This document shows, piece by piece, positions 9,650-18,705 of a stretch of 64,000 bases of DNA; the stretch's first letter is position 1, and each line of letters begins with the position of its first letter. A model generated the notes under the pieces. It had not been told where the DNA came from, did no database searches, and saw only the letters and a list, made by a program, of their open reading frames with translations. A program made the translations under genes and the position numbers. This DNA comes from Pseudomonas alkylphenolica (GTDB lineage: Bacteria > Pseudomonadota > Gammaproteobacteria > Pseudomonadales > Pseudomonadaceae), in contig NZ_CP009048.1 of the NCBI RefSeq assembly GCF_000746525.1, forward strand, positions 3,909,501 to 3,973,500, given 5' to 3'.

Positions 9650-10696
9650 ATGACCCGCTATATCGATGTGACTGACCTCAGCCGCCTGGTTGCGCGTAAA
9701 GGCCTGAGCACCTGCATCAGCGAAATGGCCGAGTACATCCGTGAGGACTACCTGCGTTGGCACGACTTCGAAAAATGCCCGCGCCTGGCCAACCACTCGC
9801 CCGATGGCGTGATCGAGCTGATGCCGGTGTCCGACCGCAACCTGTACGCCTTCAAATACGTCAACGGTCATCCCAAGAACACCCAGCGCGGCATGCTTAC
9901 AGTGATGGCTTTCGGCGCCCTCGGCGACGTTGATACCGGCGCGCCGGTGCTGCTCAGTGAAATGACCCTGACCACCGCCATTCGCACCGCCGCCACTTCA
10001 GCCCTGGCTGCCCGCTACCTCGCCCGCCCGGACAGCCGGCGCATGGCACTGATCGGCAACGGCTCACAAAGCGAGTTCCAGGCCCTGGCTTTCCATACCT
10101 TGCTGGGTATCGATGAAATCCGCCTGTACGACCTCGACCCCAAGGCCAGTGCCAAGCTGGTCGCCAACCTCAGGGCATTCCCGGAATTGCGGGTGAGCAT
10201 CGCCGGTTCCGTGGCCGAAGCGGTACGCGGCGCCGATATCGTCACCACAGTGACCGCCGACAAGGCCTTCGCCACCATCCTGACCCCGGACATGATCGAA
10301 CCAGGCATGCACCTGAATGCCGTGGGCGGCGACTGCCCGGGCAAGACCGAACTGCACCGGGACATCGTCGATCGCGCGCGGGTGATCGTCGAATACGAAC
10401 CGCAAAGCCGTGTCGAAGGCGAGATCCAGCAAATGCCCGCCAACTCGCCAACCACGGAGTTCTGGCAAGTGGTCAACGGCCAGGCGCCCGGCCGCGAAAG
10501 CGCTGATCAGGTGACCCTGTTCGACTCGGTCGGCTTTGCCCTGGAAGACTACTCGGCTCTGCGTTATGTGTTCGATGTCGCCAAGGCGCTGAACATCGGC
10601 CATGAACTTGCCCTGGTACCGGAACTTGCCAATCCCAAGGACCTGTTCGCCGTACTGCGCCAGCCGCTTGCCGACACCCGCAAGAAAAGCGCCTGA
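9650..10696 (+). CDS. Ornithine cyclodeaminase family protein
   Basis: A 348-residue protein of the ornithine cyclodeaminase / mu-crystallin family, which uses bound NAD to convert L-ornithine to L-proline and ammonia. The Rossmann motif is GNGSQSEFQALAFH. Other family segments are EYEPQSRVEGEIQ and the NAVGGDCPGKTE stretch. The start at 9650 has AAGGAG seven bases upstream; an in-frame upstream start at 9626 lacks this. An Lrp-type regulator follows 101 nt downstream, as is common for amino-acid catabolic genes. True substrate specificity within this family cannot be read from sequence alone. Confidence 0.88.
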   Translation: MTRYIDVTDLSRLVARKGLSTCISEMAEYIREDYLRWHDFEKCPRLANHSPDGVIELMPVSDRNLYAFKYVNGHPKNTQRGMLTVMAFGALGDVDTGAPVLLSEMTLTTAIRTAATSALAARYLARPDSRRMALIGNGSQSEFQALAFHTLLGIDEIRLYDLDPKASAKLVANLRAFPELRVSIAGSVAEAVRGADIVTTVTADKAFATILTPDMIEPGMHLNAVGGDCPGKTELHRDIVDRARVIVEYEPQSRVEGEIQQMPANSPTTEFWQVVNGQAPGRESADQVTLFDSVGFALEDYSALRYVFDVAKALNIGHELALVPELANPKDLFAVLRQPLADTRKKSA

Positions 10697-10797
10697 AACC
10701 GAGCGGGTTCGGCTGCTCAATAGGGGTACAGACGCTGACCAAGGAAGGTCGTACCATATTCAGCGTCACCCACCGTTTGAAGTGAAGCCGAACCTGT

Positions 10798-11292
10798 ATG
10801 GATACCAAGGTCAACAGCCCACACGCCGCACCACCGCTGGACCGGATCGACGAAGCAATCATCGAAGTGCTGCGCCATGACGGGCGCATCACTTACGAGA
10901 AACTGTCCTCGCTGGTGCACCTCACTCCCCGCCCCTGCCTTGAGCGCGTGCGCAAGCTGGAGCGACGCGGGGTGATACGCGGCTATAGCGCGATCATCGA
11001 TGTGCAGAAGGTGTCGCCTGGGTTGTCGCTGCTGGTGCTGGTGGCTTTGTCCAATCAGAGTGGGCGCGCGGCACAAAAAGCGTTTGAAGCCTGTGTGAAC
11101 GCCTGTCCGCAGGTCTTCGACTGTCAGCTGATCAGCGGCCATTTCGACTATAGCCTGCGCATGCGCTGCCGCGACATGGAGCATTACCGGGTGCTGACCG
11201 AAACCTGGATGAACAACGACGAACTGCACATCGATAAGCTGGTGGCGCACCCAGAGCTGGCGGTGGTGAAAAACACCGCCCCGCAGCTCTGA
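10798..11292 (+). CDS. Lrp/AsnC family transcriptional regulator
   Basis: A 164-residue regulator. The N-terminal winged helix-turn-helix covers about 15-75 (LDRIDEAIIEVLRHDGRITYEKLSSLV is split by the turn near residue 30), and the C-terminal part is the alpha/beta ligand-binding domain with the CQLISGHFDYSLRMRCRD segment. These proteins form octamers that sense amino acids. Placement after the ornithine cyclodeaminase gene suggests control of that gene, possibly by ornithine, arginine or proline. That is inference. Confidence 0.9.
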   Translation: MDTKVNSPHAAPPLDRIDEAIIEVLRHDGRITYEKLSSLVHLTPRPCLERVRKLERRGVIRGYSAIIDVQKVSPGLSLLVLVALSNQSGRAAQKAFEACVNACPQVFDCQLISGHFDYSLRMRCRDMEHYRVLTETWMNNDELHIDKLVAHPELAVVKNTAPQL

Positions 11293-11304
11293 GCTGCACG
11301 TGTA

Positions 11305-12357
11305 TCAGGAACGCGGCGGTGCCACCGGCTCGCTGCGCGACCAATCCAGCAACAGGGCATAGGCGACGGCCAACAGCGTCGGGCCAATGAACAGGCCGAT
11401 GAAACCGAAAGCCAGCAAGCCGCCAAACACCCCCAGCAGCACGATCACCAATGGCAGGTTGCCACCCCGGCTGATCAGGTAAGGCTTGAGCACGTTATCG
11501 ACGCCGCTGATGATGAACGTACCCCAGATCCCGAGAAACACCGCCATACCGTACTCACCCTGCCAGGCCAGCCAGGCTGTGGCCGGAACCCAGGCCAGCG
11601 GCGGGCCCATGGGGATCAGGCTGAGCATGAACGTGACGATACTCAGGACCAGCGCCCCCGGCACGCCTGCGATCATGAAACCGATCAGCGCCAGGACGGC
11701 CTGGGCCGCCGCGGTACCGATCACGCCGTTGACCACCCGCTGTACCGTGCCGGCGACCAGACCCAGGTAATACTCGGCGCGATCGCCGATCAGCCGATCC
11801 AGCAAACGCAGGACAAACGCTGACAGACGTGGACCATCGCGGTAGAAAAAGAACACGAACACCAGGCTCAAGGTCAGTTCGAGCATGCCGCTGCCAATCT
11901 GCGCGCTACGCGCCAGAAACCAGTTACCGACCTGGCCCAGGTAGGGCTTGATTGTGGTCAACAAGGCCGCGCCCTGCTGGTCAATAGTGTTCCACATACG
12001 CACCAGGCGTTCGCCCACCAGCGGTACGCCTGCCAGCCAGTCCGGCGCATCCGGCAGACCGTCCACCTGGACGTCACGCACGAATGCAGTGGCATCGCGA
12101 ACATGATCAGCCAGGTTGAAGCCCAGCCATACCAGCGGCAGCGCCACCAGCAGTATCCACAGGGTGGTCAACAGGCCGGCGGCGAGGGTTTCGCGACCGC
12201 CCAGCACTCGGGTCAACAGGCGCATCAGCGGCCAGCTGGCGTAGGCCAGGATCGCCCCCCAGAGCAGCGCCGACATGAATGGGGCCATCACCCAGAGACC
12301 AGCCCCGAGCAGGGCCAGCAAGATGATTTGTACTAGCAGGCGATCATTGTTGGGCAT
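11305..12357 (-). CDS. AI-2E family (PerM-like) membrane transporter
   Basis: A 350-residue inner-membrane protein with about eight hydrophobic segments. It matches the AI-2E exporter / PerM family, with the conserved middle part GVIGTAAAQAVLALIGFMI and the GPPLAWVP loop. Members have been linked to autoinducer-2 export or to Na+/H+ exchange, and the substrate here is unknown. Convergent with the Lrp gene and 11 nt downstream of the DUF4892 gene, with which it is probably co-transcribed. Confidence 0.88.
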   Translation of the reverse strand: MPNNDRLLVQIILLALLGAGLWVMAPFMSALLWGAILAYASWPLMRLLTRVLGGRETLAAGLLTTLWILLVALPLVWLGFNLADHVRDATAFVRDVQVDGLPDAPDWLAGVPLVGERLVRMWNTIDQQGAALLTTIKPYLGQVGNWFLARSAQIGSGMLELTLSLVFVFFFYRDGPRLSAFVLRLLDRLIGDRAEYYLGLVAGTVQRVVNGVIGTAAAQAVLALIGFMIAGVPGALVLSIVTFMLSLIPMGPPLAWVPATAWLAWQGEYGMAVFLGIWGTFIISGVDNVLKPYLISRGGNLPLVIVLLGVFGGLLAFGFIGLFIGPTLLAVAYALLLDWSRSEPVAPPRS

Positions 12358-12368
12358 GCAGCACTCAC

Positions 12369-13166
12369 TTAGCGAATCAGTTCGACGTGAAAACCGTCGG
12401 TCTTGGCATCACCCAATTCCAGCCGGGCCGTGCGTACTCCAGCCTTGCTCAGTTGTTCGCGCCAGGCTTCGGCTTCAGCGCCGCTCAGGCTCACGCGCAG
12501 GGTGCTGTCCAGATTCAGGCTGCGCCCAAGCAGAGTCACCCAGGCTGGCAATGGCTCACCCACCAGATCAGGGTAGTCAAGCTTGCCGGTGTCACGCAGC
12601 TCGCGCAGCACCGTGGCCGGCGTTGGCAGCAGTTCACCCAGAGGCGCTTCGGCGACAAACTGCTCGACATGCAGGTAAGCACGTTTGTTACCGCGAGTAA
12701 TGCTGTACAGCGCGATCAAGGTGTTGCTCTGCTCGGCGGAGCGGCGCAACAGGATGAACGCCTGCTGTTCGTCCGAACCAGACAACTGCCGGTTCTTGAA
12801 CACCTCGTTGGCCCACAGGCTGTTTTCACCACAATCACGCGCCTGGCACCAGAACAGCGGGTAACCGCCGTCTTTCTGCAGAGCCTCGCGCGCCGCGGTG
12901 AACGCTTCATTGGCGGAGCGCTCGCGGGGTAGTTCATAGGTGACCGAACTGACCTCGCCACGGCTTTCAATCTTGCCTTCGACGCGCAGCTGGTTACTGA
13001 TCTTGCGCAAACCACCCAAAGGATAGACGCGCTCCTGCACCTGCGCCGGACGCTCATCGACGACTTTGCCATCGACTGGCACCGGCAGCCCTTCAGCCAG
13101 CGACTGCGCGCCAACGAACACGCCCAGTCCGGCAATCGCTGTACGAATGTAATGTTTGAGATTCAT
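12369..13166 (-). CDS. DUF4892 domain periplasmic protein
   Basis: A 265-residue protein with an N-terminal signal peptide (LKHYIRTAIAGLGVFVGAQSLA, cleavage near residue 24), followed by a DUF4892-type domain with the paired cysteines of WCQARDCGENSLWANEVF. The function of the family is unknown. The ATG at 13166 overlaps the stop of a 22-codon ORF by four bases (ATGA), which fixes the start and explains why no good ribosome site precedes it. A GTG two codons earlier is less likely. Confidence 0.85.
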   Translation of the reverse strand: MNLKHYIRTAIAGLGVFVGAQSLAEGLPVPVDGKVVDERPAQVQERVYPLGGLRKISNQLRVEGKIESRGEVSSVTYELPRERSANEAFTAAREALQKDGGYPLFWCQARDCGENSLWANEVFKNRQLSGSDEQQAFILLRRSAEQSNTLIALYSITRGNKRAYLHVEQFVAEAPLGELLPTPATVLRELRDTGKLDYPDLVGEPLPAWVTLLGRSLNLDSTLRVSLSGAEAEAWREQLSKAGVRTARLELGDAKTDGFHVELIR

Positions 13167-13231
13167 AGGCACGCCACGCTGCAGCCGGCGCCAAGGGGTT
13201 CAATGGATGTGGCGTTGTCTTGCTCGTTCAT
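13163..13231 (-). CDS. Short leader ORF coupled to the DUF4892 gene
   Basis: A 22-codon ORF begins with ATG at 13231 behind GGGAGACAACC, the best ribosome site in this stretch. The peptide starts MNEQDNATSIEP and ends in a Cys-containing GCSVACL. Its TGA overlaps the ATG of the DUF4892 gene (ATGA at 13163-13166), the usual arrangement for translational coupling. It has no hydrophobic segment. It may be a leader that controls translation of the downstream gene, or a small protein in its own right. No homolog is recognised. Confidence 0.6.
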   Translation of the reverse strand: MNEQDNATSIEPLGAGCSVACL

Positions 13232-13281
13232 GGTTGTCTCCCTGTTCAACCCGCCAAGCCTCGACAGTTGCCCGCCGCAAG

Positions 13282-14136
13282 TCAAGGAATGCCAAAGAAG
13301 CGATTGAAACAGTCTGCAACAAGGGTTGCGCCGGACTCGTCATTCATATGCAAATGATGACCACCGGGCAAGACCTCGCGAGTAAAGGGTAGCTGCTCAA
13401 GCAGCGCGGTGTGACGGGCGAGCATGCCCTCGGCAGCCACTACCAACATGGCTGGGCAGGCGACGCGCTGAACGAAGCTCAAGGCCTGCGCTTCGCTCAA
13501 GCGCGTGGGAGATGGCAGGGTCAGGCGGCTATCGCTACGCCAGGTGTAACCACCCGGCACCGGCATCAGGCCGCGCTGAGCGAGCAATTCGGCGGCCTCA
13601 CGACTGACCGCGACCAGGCCTTTCATACGCGCCTGGATCGCTTGCTCAAGAGTTGGATGCACGGCCTTGCGTTTGCTGTCCAGGCGCAGCTGTGCCTGTA
13701 ACGCCATGCCCATGCGTTCGGCGGCATCCTGGGGGCCACTGGTGGGCGGAATTACTCCGTCGATCAGCGCCAAGCGGGTAATGCGTTCGGGCAGCGAACC
13801 GGCCAGTACCACCGAGACAATCGCCCCCAGCGAGTGACCAAGCAGGGCAAAACGCTCCCAGCCCATTTGCTCGGCAGCACGCAGCACATCGTGGGCGTAA
13901 TCCCACAGGGCGTATCCCGCGCCAGCCGGCCGATGCTCGGAGTGACCATGACCGGCCAGGTCCAGGGCCAGGATCCGTAGTCCTCGCAGTTTAGGCGCCA
14001 GCAGGGCAAAACTGTTGGCGTTGTCCAGCCAGCCATGCAGGGCAATCACCGGAACTCCGTCGGCAGGGCCGAACAAATGCCCGGCCAGCTCGATATGACC
14101 CAGGCTCAGGCGGACTTCTTCCATCTGCGTATTCAT
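13282..14136 (-). CDS. Alpha/beta hydrolase
   Basis: A 284-residue alpha/beta-hydrolase. It has the oxyanion segment LHGWLDNANSF, the strand LALDLAGHGHSEHRP, the nucleophile elbow GHSLG, and a probable catalytic His in PGGHHLHM near the C-terminus. No signal peptide, so cytosolic. The ATG overlaps the stop of the preceding hydrolase gene by four bases, so the two are made together. The substrate (an ester or related bond) cannot be inferred. Confidence 0.9.
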   Translation of the reverse strand: MNTQMEEVRLSLGHIELAGHLFGPADGVPVIALHGWLDNANSFALLAPKLRGLRILALDLAGHGHSEHRPAGAGYALWDYAHDVLRAAEQMGWERFALLGHSLGAIVSVVLAGSLPERITRLALIDGVIPPTSGPQDAAERMGMALQAQLRLDSKRKAVHPTLEQAIQARMKGLVAVSREAAELLAQRGLMPVPGGYTWRSDSRLTLPSPTRLSEAQALSFVQRVACPAMLVVAAEGMLARHTALLEQLPFTREVLPGGHHLHMNDESGATLVADCFNRFFGIP

Positions 14137-14927
14137 CCCGACACCTGCTGCCAGCGCTCGAACAGCCCCTTGATCAGACTCGCGGTGTCTGTGGGACGTT
14201 CGAGCGGAAACATGTGACCTCCCGGCAGGCTGTGGTACTCACCCCGAGGCAGGCCGCGCACGGCCAGGGCGTGATGATGCCTGACGATCCGGCTGCTGCT
14301 GCCACGCACCATCGCCAGTGGCAGCTCCAGGCACTTGGCCGGGGCCGGGCGGGTGTGCGGTATGTTGCGGTAAATGCTGATTTCCGTCGCCGGATCAAAG
14401 CGCAGGCGCAAACCTTCTTCGGTCGCTTGCAGACCGTGTTCCAGATAAGCGTCGAGGCACTCCGGATCGAAATGGCGGAACAGTGATTTGCTGGCGAAAT
14501 AGGCCCGGGCACTGTCGCGGTCAGCGAACGCCTCGCGTCGCCCCAGGGTACGTCCAGCCGGGGTAATGCGGTCGATGAAGCCCATGCGCTTGGCTGCCTG
14601 CAACACCCACTGATCGACCCGGGTCAGCACCGGAGAATCGAGCATGACCACGCCCCGGTAATACTGCGGGCAGCGCAGCGCCGCATGCAGGTGCAGCACA
14701 CCACCGAGGGAGTGGCCCACGCCCCAGACCGGTTCGGGCTGTTGCTGCAGGTGATGAATCAGCTCATCGACCAGGTTCTGCCAGTTGGCATCGACTGGAA
14801 AGCGCGGGTCATGGCCGTGTTGTGGCAGGTGAAATACCCGGTAGTCAGGTGCAAGTGCGGCAAACAGCTTGCCATAGGTCGCCGAAGGAAAGCCGTTGGC
14901 ATGGGCGAAGAAGATTTGCTGCGACAT
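14133..14927 (-). CDS. Alpha/beta hydrolase
   Basis: A 264-residue alpha/beta-hydrolase starting MSQQIFFAHANGFPSATY. The nucleophile elbow is GHSLGG and the catalytic His is likely in PGGHMFPLE. The start at 14927 is chosen because the family fold begins at once; the in-frame extension to 15014 has no recognisable content. It overlaps the next hydrolase gene by ATGA, a paired arrangement suggesting two enzymes acting in one process. Substrate unknown. Confidence 0.88.
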   Translation of the reverse strand: MSQQIFFAHANGFPSATYGKLFAALAPDYRVFHLPQHGHDPRFPVDANWQNLVDELIHHLQQQPEPVWGVGHSLGGVLHLHAALRCPQYYRGVVMLDSPVLTRVDQWVLQAAKRMGFIDRITPAGRTLGRREAFADRDSARAYFASKSLFRHFDPECLDAYLEHGLQATEEGLRLRFDPATEISIYRNIPHTRPAPAKCLELPLAMVRGSSSRIVRHHHALAVRGLPRGEYHSLPGGHMFPLERPTDTASLIKGLFERWQQVSG

Positions 14928-15019
14928 GGCCGCCTGTCCGTAGGGGAGTGATGGTCCATTGTCGGCAAGCAGCCCGCAACCGGCAATGTCCGGAAAAGCC
15001 ATCGCCAAGGGCAATCAGG

Positions 15020-15367
15020 TCAATACTCGCCAAAACTGGCCATGGACCGCCGTAGGCAAGCCTGCATGGACGCCAGTTGCTGCTCCAGGGCTTCACGGGC
15101 GCGGCGTTTGTCTTCAGGGGCGAGATCGAGCTGACGCAGTGCCAGGCAACTGCTTTGCAACAGATGTGCCATGCGCAGGCTGGCCTGACGCAGTTGTCCC
15201 AGCTCGTATTGACCTTCGAATTTGCGCAGCAGGTAGTCCAGCTTGGCGTCTGCACTGTCTTGTAGCAAGCGGTACTCGGCATAGTCCAGAACCTGGTCAC
15301 CTTGTACTTTTGCCAATGTCGGCTTCAGGTCTGCCGAATACACTAATTGCGGATACTTGCTGCTCAT
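15020..15367 (-). CDS. Conserved hypothetical protein, helical
   Basis: A 115-residue protein starting MSSKYPQLVYSADLKPTL. It is predicted soluble and almost entirely helical, rich in Leu, Gln, Arg and Ala (for example EQQLASMQACLRRSMASF at the end). No motif or family is recognised. GGGGAT lies upstream of the ATG at 15367; a longer in-frame extension is not supported. It is 92 nt upstream of the hydrolase pair and on the same strand, so may be the first gene of that operon. Confidence 0.7.
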   Translation of the reverse strand: MSSKYPQLVYSADLKPTLAKVQGDQVLDYAEYRLLQDSADAKLDYLLRKFEGQYELGQLRQASLRMAHLLQSSCLALRQLDLAPEDKRRAREALEQQLASMQACLRRSMASFGEY

Positions 15368-15602
15368 TGCTTGATCCCCAGGGCCACCTTGCCCACACCG
15401 TTGGCAAACGCTAACAAGCTGGCCAAGGATCGACAACTGATAAAAATATGAGTTAGATCGGCGGCCCGCAGCACAGAAAGTACCTGACATTTTTACCAGT
15501 TACCGGATGCCGGGATTCTGCGCACAATGGCTGTGACAGTCGCACAGCTGTCGCAGGCAGCGTCATTTCGACAAAGAATTGCTTTCACACAGGGCGGTAG
15601 CG

Positions 15603-18596
15603 ATGAGCAACCTCACCGTGTTCAGCCACACCCCGACACTCGCTGTGTGCGGCCCCGATGGTAGTTCCCTGCGTAGCGTCGCCTATGAACGCATGCTCGC
15701 CAATGATTCGGCGGTGGCACGAATCACCCGCACCTGGTCTCGTACCGATAAGCGGATAACACGTCTGTTTGACCCGCGGCTGTTTGCCTTGAGCCAGGCA
15801 GAAGCACAATCGCCTGCCAATCTGGAAACGCTGAGCAGCCTGTCCGGCGCCGTGCTGCTGAACGAGAGCGTGGACAGCGGATGGAACCTGACCCTCAACG
15901 CCGAGTCAGGACAGGCCAGCGACAGTTGGGACAGCCGCGGCAGCCATGCCTGGATGGACTACGACACCTTGCAGCGGCCACTGGCTCAGCACGAGCAGGC
16001 CCAAGGCAGCATCGCGCGTGTCAGCACCCGTTTCAGCTACGCCGCCGGTGACGATGCAGCTGAAGCCGCCATCAACCGCTGCGGTCGCCTGACCCGGCTG
16101 GACGACGATGCCGGCACTGAGCATTACCTCGACTACAGCCTGGCCGGGGCAGCGAAGCGTACAAGCCGCCAATGGACCCGGCACAACGAACTCCCGGACT
16201 GGCCTCACGAGATCCCGGCCCGCGACGCCCTGCTACGTGAGACACCTGCCGCCGTGGCTGCGGTTCGCCACAATGCCCTGGCCGAGCCGATCAGCCAGAC
16301 CGATGCCCGACAAAACCGGCAAACCTTTGGGCAAACCCGGGGCGGTCAGTTGCATGGCATCCGCCTCTCACCTGCCGATGCCCAGCCAGTGCTGGTCGCC
16401 AGCAATTTGCGCTACAACGCCCATGGCCAGATCGTCCAGCAGCGCTTGGGCAATGGTGTGGTGAGTAATCTGGAGTATGAACCCGCAAACGGCCAACTGC
16501 TGCGGCACCGCACAGTACACCCCGACGGTAGCCTGCTCCAGGACCTGCAGTACCAACGCGACCCACTGGGTAACATCGTCGTCATTGAAGACGCCGCTCA
16601 ACCGATACGCTTCTTTCGCAACCAGGCGATCAGCGCGCGCCGCACCTTTGCCTACGACAGCCTGTATCGCCTGATACAGGCCACGGGCTTCGAGACCGTC
16701 GAGAGTCTGGCCGGCCCCGAGCTGCCAGGCTTTCAGTCGCCGCCCGACCCCACACAACTGGCCAACTACAGTCGCCACTACCGCTACGACGGCGCGGGCA
16801 ATCTGACCACAGTGCGCCATGTCGGGGCCCGCAATTTCACTCGCCATCAGGTCAATGCCCGGACCAGCAACCGCGGCCTGAACCACGATGCCGAAGCGCC
16901 GCCACCCAGCGAGGCGGCCATCAGCGTCGCCTTCGATGGCAATGGCAACCTCAAGGCCCTGCAGCCGGGTCAGGCGCTGAGCTGGTCGGTAAAAAACCAG
17001 TTGCTAGAGGTCAGCCAGGTGACACGGGAAACCGCTGACGATACCGAGCTGTACCGTTATAACTACAGCGGTATGCGCCAGCGCAAACTGCGCACCTGGC
17101 AAACCGCCCGGGTCGAGCATGTCGAAGAGGTGCACTACCTGCCGGGCCTAGAGCTGCGCTGTAACAGCGCCCGCAGCGAAGAGTTGCAGGTCAGTATCGT
17201 CTCGACGCCGCTTGGTGAGGTGCGCCTGCTGCATTGGCAGGCCGGTCTGCCGAGCGGGATGAGCAACGACCAGTACCGTTATGGTATCGCCGACTATCAA
17301 CGTTCTTGTGGCCTGGAAGTGGACGCCCAGGCCCGGCTGATCAGCCAGGAAGCCTACTACCCCTATGGCGGCAGCGCCTGGTGGGCTGGGCATGACCAGG
17401 TGCAGGCGCAGTACAAGGTGATTCGCTACTCAGGCCAGGAACGGGATGCCACCGGGCTTTACTACTACGGTATGCGCTACTACGCGCCGTGGCTGCAGCG
17501 TTGGATCAATCCGGATCCGGCGGGTGTGGCCGATGGTTTGAACCTGTATGCGATGGTGCATGGTAATCCTGTGGGGAATGTCGATAATCAAGGGCTTGGC
17601 AGAGCTAGCGAGACTTTTAACGCAGTATGGCAAGGAGTTACTCGAGATGTGCTGTCACTCTCGCTGGGCACTGCAGCCTCCTTAGGCATTGGAGCAGCTC
17701 TTGCCACACTTCCCCCAAGTGAAGCGAGCAACATCGGCTTGACGGCCGCGGCAGGTGGCACCATTGGCCTAGGTGTAGCTTTCCTGTTGGCTCCGCTTGG
17801 AGAGCGACTCATGGAGTATGTGCGGAGCGAACCCGGCACCTGGGTCCGCCGCGCAGGCAGAGCGTTGGCGGGAGCGACCGGATTCATACTTGGAGCCGCC
17901 CCGGCTGTAATCGGTTACTTCAATCGAGAACACAACGATGAAGGCACTCCCTCGCCTGTCAATGACACGGCCATCAACATGATCCGCTCGATAGGCAGCG
18001 CAGCTGGCTATCAGTTGATCCAACAGCTAACCGATAACGTAGGAGGACGATTCGCCTGGACAGGCCTACCGAGATGGCGTCCCGCCGGGATCACTGCCTT
18101 TTTAAGTGCTATAGGGCGAGGCATCAGCGCTTGGCTTGGTATGCCCTTGGAGCCCACTGTCCGCTCCTTCGGCCCTGACAACCTGATAGAAGGGTTCGAA
18201 TCGGTGACAGCCACCGTGCTCCGGTCGAGTCATCGAAACGCCGAGTATCGGGCTGGTAACCTCGATGCACAAACTTGGCCGACCTCATGGCGCAACGTCA
18301 CCAGCATACTCCGTGAGGCGGCTGGTTCAATTCCCGCCCGGTTCGCCACCATTGCGGTAATCCGAGGCTTGCAACAGTTCGCAAACGCCTGGCTTGGCCC
18401 AGGGCCACGCAATGTTGTCAATGCCATGATCGGTACTGTTGTGAACCTGCGCACCACCGCCCGACCCTGGATTGAAACCTTGCATCCTGGAGACTCGGTA
18501 GATCTCACCAAAGCTCCGGTAACAACGCGTCGTAGAAGCAGCTATTCGGATCTGCCCGGCACTTCGGGTAGGTATCAACGACGAGTATCCCTCTAA
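15603..18596 (+). CDS. RHS-repeat Tc-toxin C subunit (TccC-like), orphan
   Basis: A 997-residue RHS/YD-repeat protein. Residues 1 to about 664 match the conserved part of TccC proteins, the cage-forming C subunits of insecticidal Tc toxins: LQYQRDPLGNIVVI, FAYDSLYRLIQATG, and the core signature SGQERDATGLYYYGMRYY followed by DPAGVADGLNLYAMV. In this family the core self-cleaves by an aspartyl mechanism and releases the C-terminal toxin. The remaining 333 residues (17595-18596) are a different, more AT-rich and partly hydrophobic domain with no motif I can name. No TcA or TcB gene is in the window. The ATG at 15603 is chosen over a TTG at 15579. No immunity gene is seen. Confidence 0.85.
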   Translation: MSNLTVFSHTPTLAVCGPDGSSLRSVAYERMLANDSAVARITRTWSRTDKRITRLFDPRLFALSQAEAQSPANLETLSSLSGAVLLNESVDSGWNLTLNAESGQASDSWDSRGSHAWMDYDTLQRPLAQHEQAQGSIARVSTRFSYAAGDDAAEAAINRCGRLTRLDDDAGTEHYLDYSLAGAAKRTSRQWTRHNELPDWPHEIPARDALLRETPAAVAAVRHNALAEPISQTDARQNRQTFGQTRGGQLHGIRLSPADAQPVLVASNLRYNAHGQIVQQRLGNGVVSNLEYEPANGQLLRHRTVHPDGSLLQDLQYQRDPLGNIVVIEDAAQPIRFFRNQAISARRTFAYDSLYRLIQATGFETVESLAGPELPGFQSPPDPTQLANYSRHYRYDGAGNLTTVRHVGARNFTRHQVNARTSNRGLNHDAEAPPPSEAAISVAFDGNGNLKALQPGQALSWSVKNQLLEVSQVTRETADDTELYRYNYSGMRQRKLRTWQTARVEHVEEVHYLPGLELRCNSARSEELQVSIVSTPLGEVRLLHWQAGLPSGMSNDQYRYGIADYQRSCGLEVDAQARLISQEAYYPYGGSAWWAGHDQVQAQYKVIRYSGQERDATGLYYYGMRYYAPWLQRWINPDPAGVADGLNLYAMVHGNPVGNVDNQGLGRASETFNAVWQGVTRDVLSLSLGTAASLGIGAALATLPPSEASNIGLTAAAGGTIGLGVAFLLAPLGERLMEYVRSEPGTWVRRAGRALAGATGFILGAAPAVIGYFNREHNDEGTPSPVNDTAINMIRSIGSAAGYQLIQQLTDNVGGRFAWTGLPRWRPAGITAFLSAIGRGISAWLGMPLEPTVRSFGPDNLIEGFESVTATVLRSSHRNAEYRAGNLDAQTWPTSWRNVTSILREAAGSIPARFATIAVIRGLQQFANAWLGPGPRNVVNAMIGTVVNLRTTARPWIETLHPGDSVDLTKAPVTTRRRSSYSDLPGTSGRYQRRVSL

Positions 18597-18705
18597 TGCC
18601 TTGGTTTTCTTGTTTGAAAAATAGGTGAGTGCGCCGAGAGCACCCGCCCCGACGTCACGACGCAGGAGTTCATCCACCCAGGAAACCCGCCTGTGAACCT
18701 GGAGC

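Noticed and set aside
18597..18705. Immunity gene after the RHS toxin
   Set aside because: Only 109 bases lie before sixA, with no supported start codon and ribosome site on either strand.
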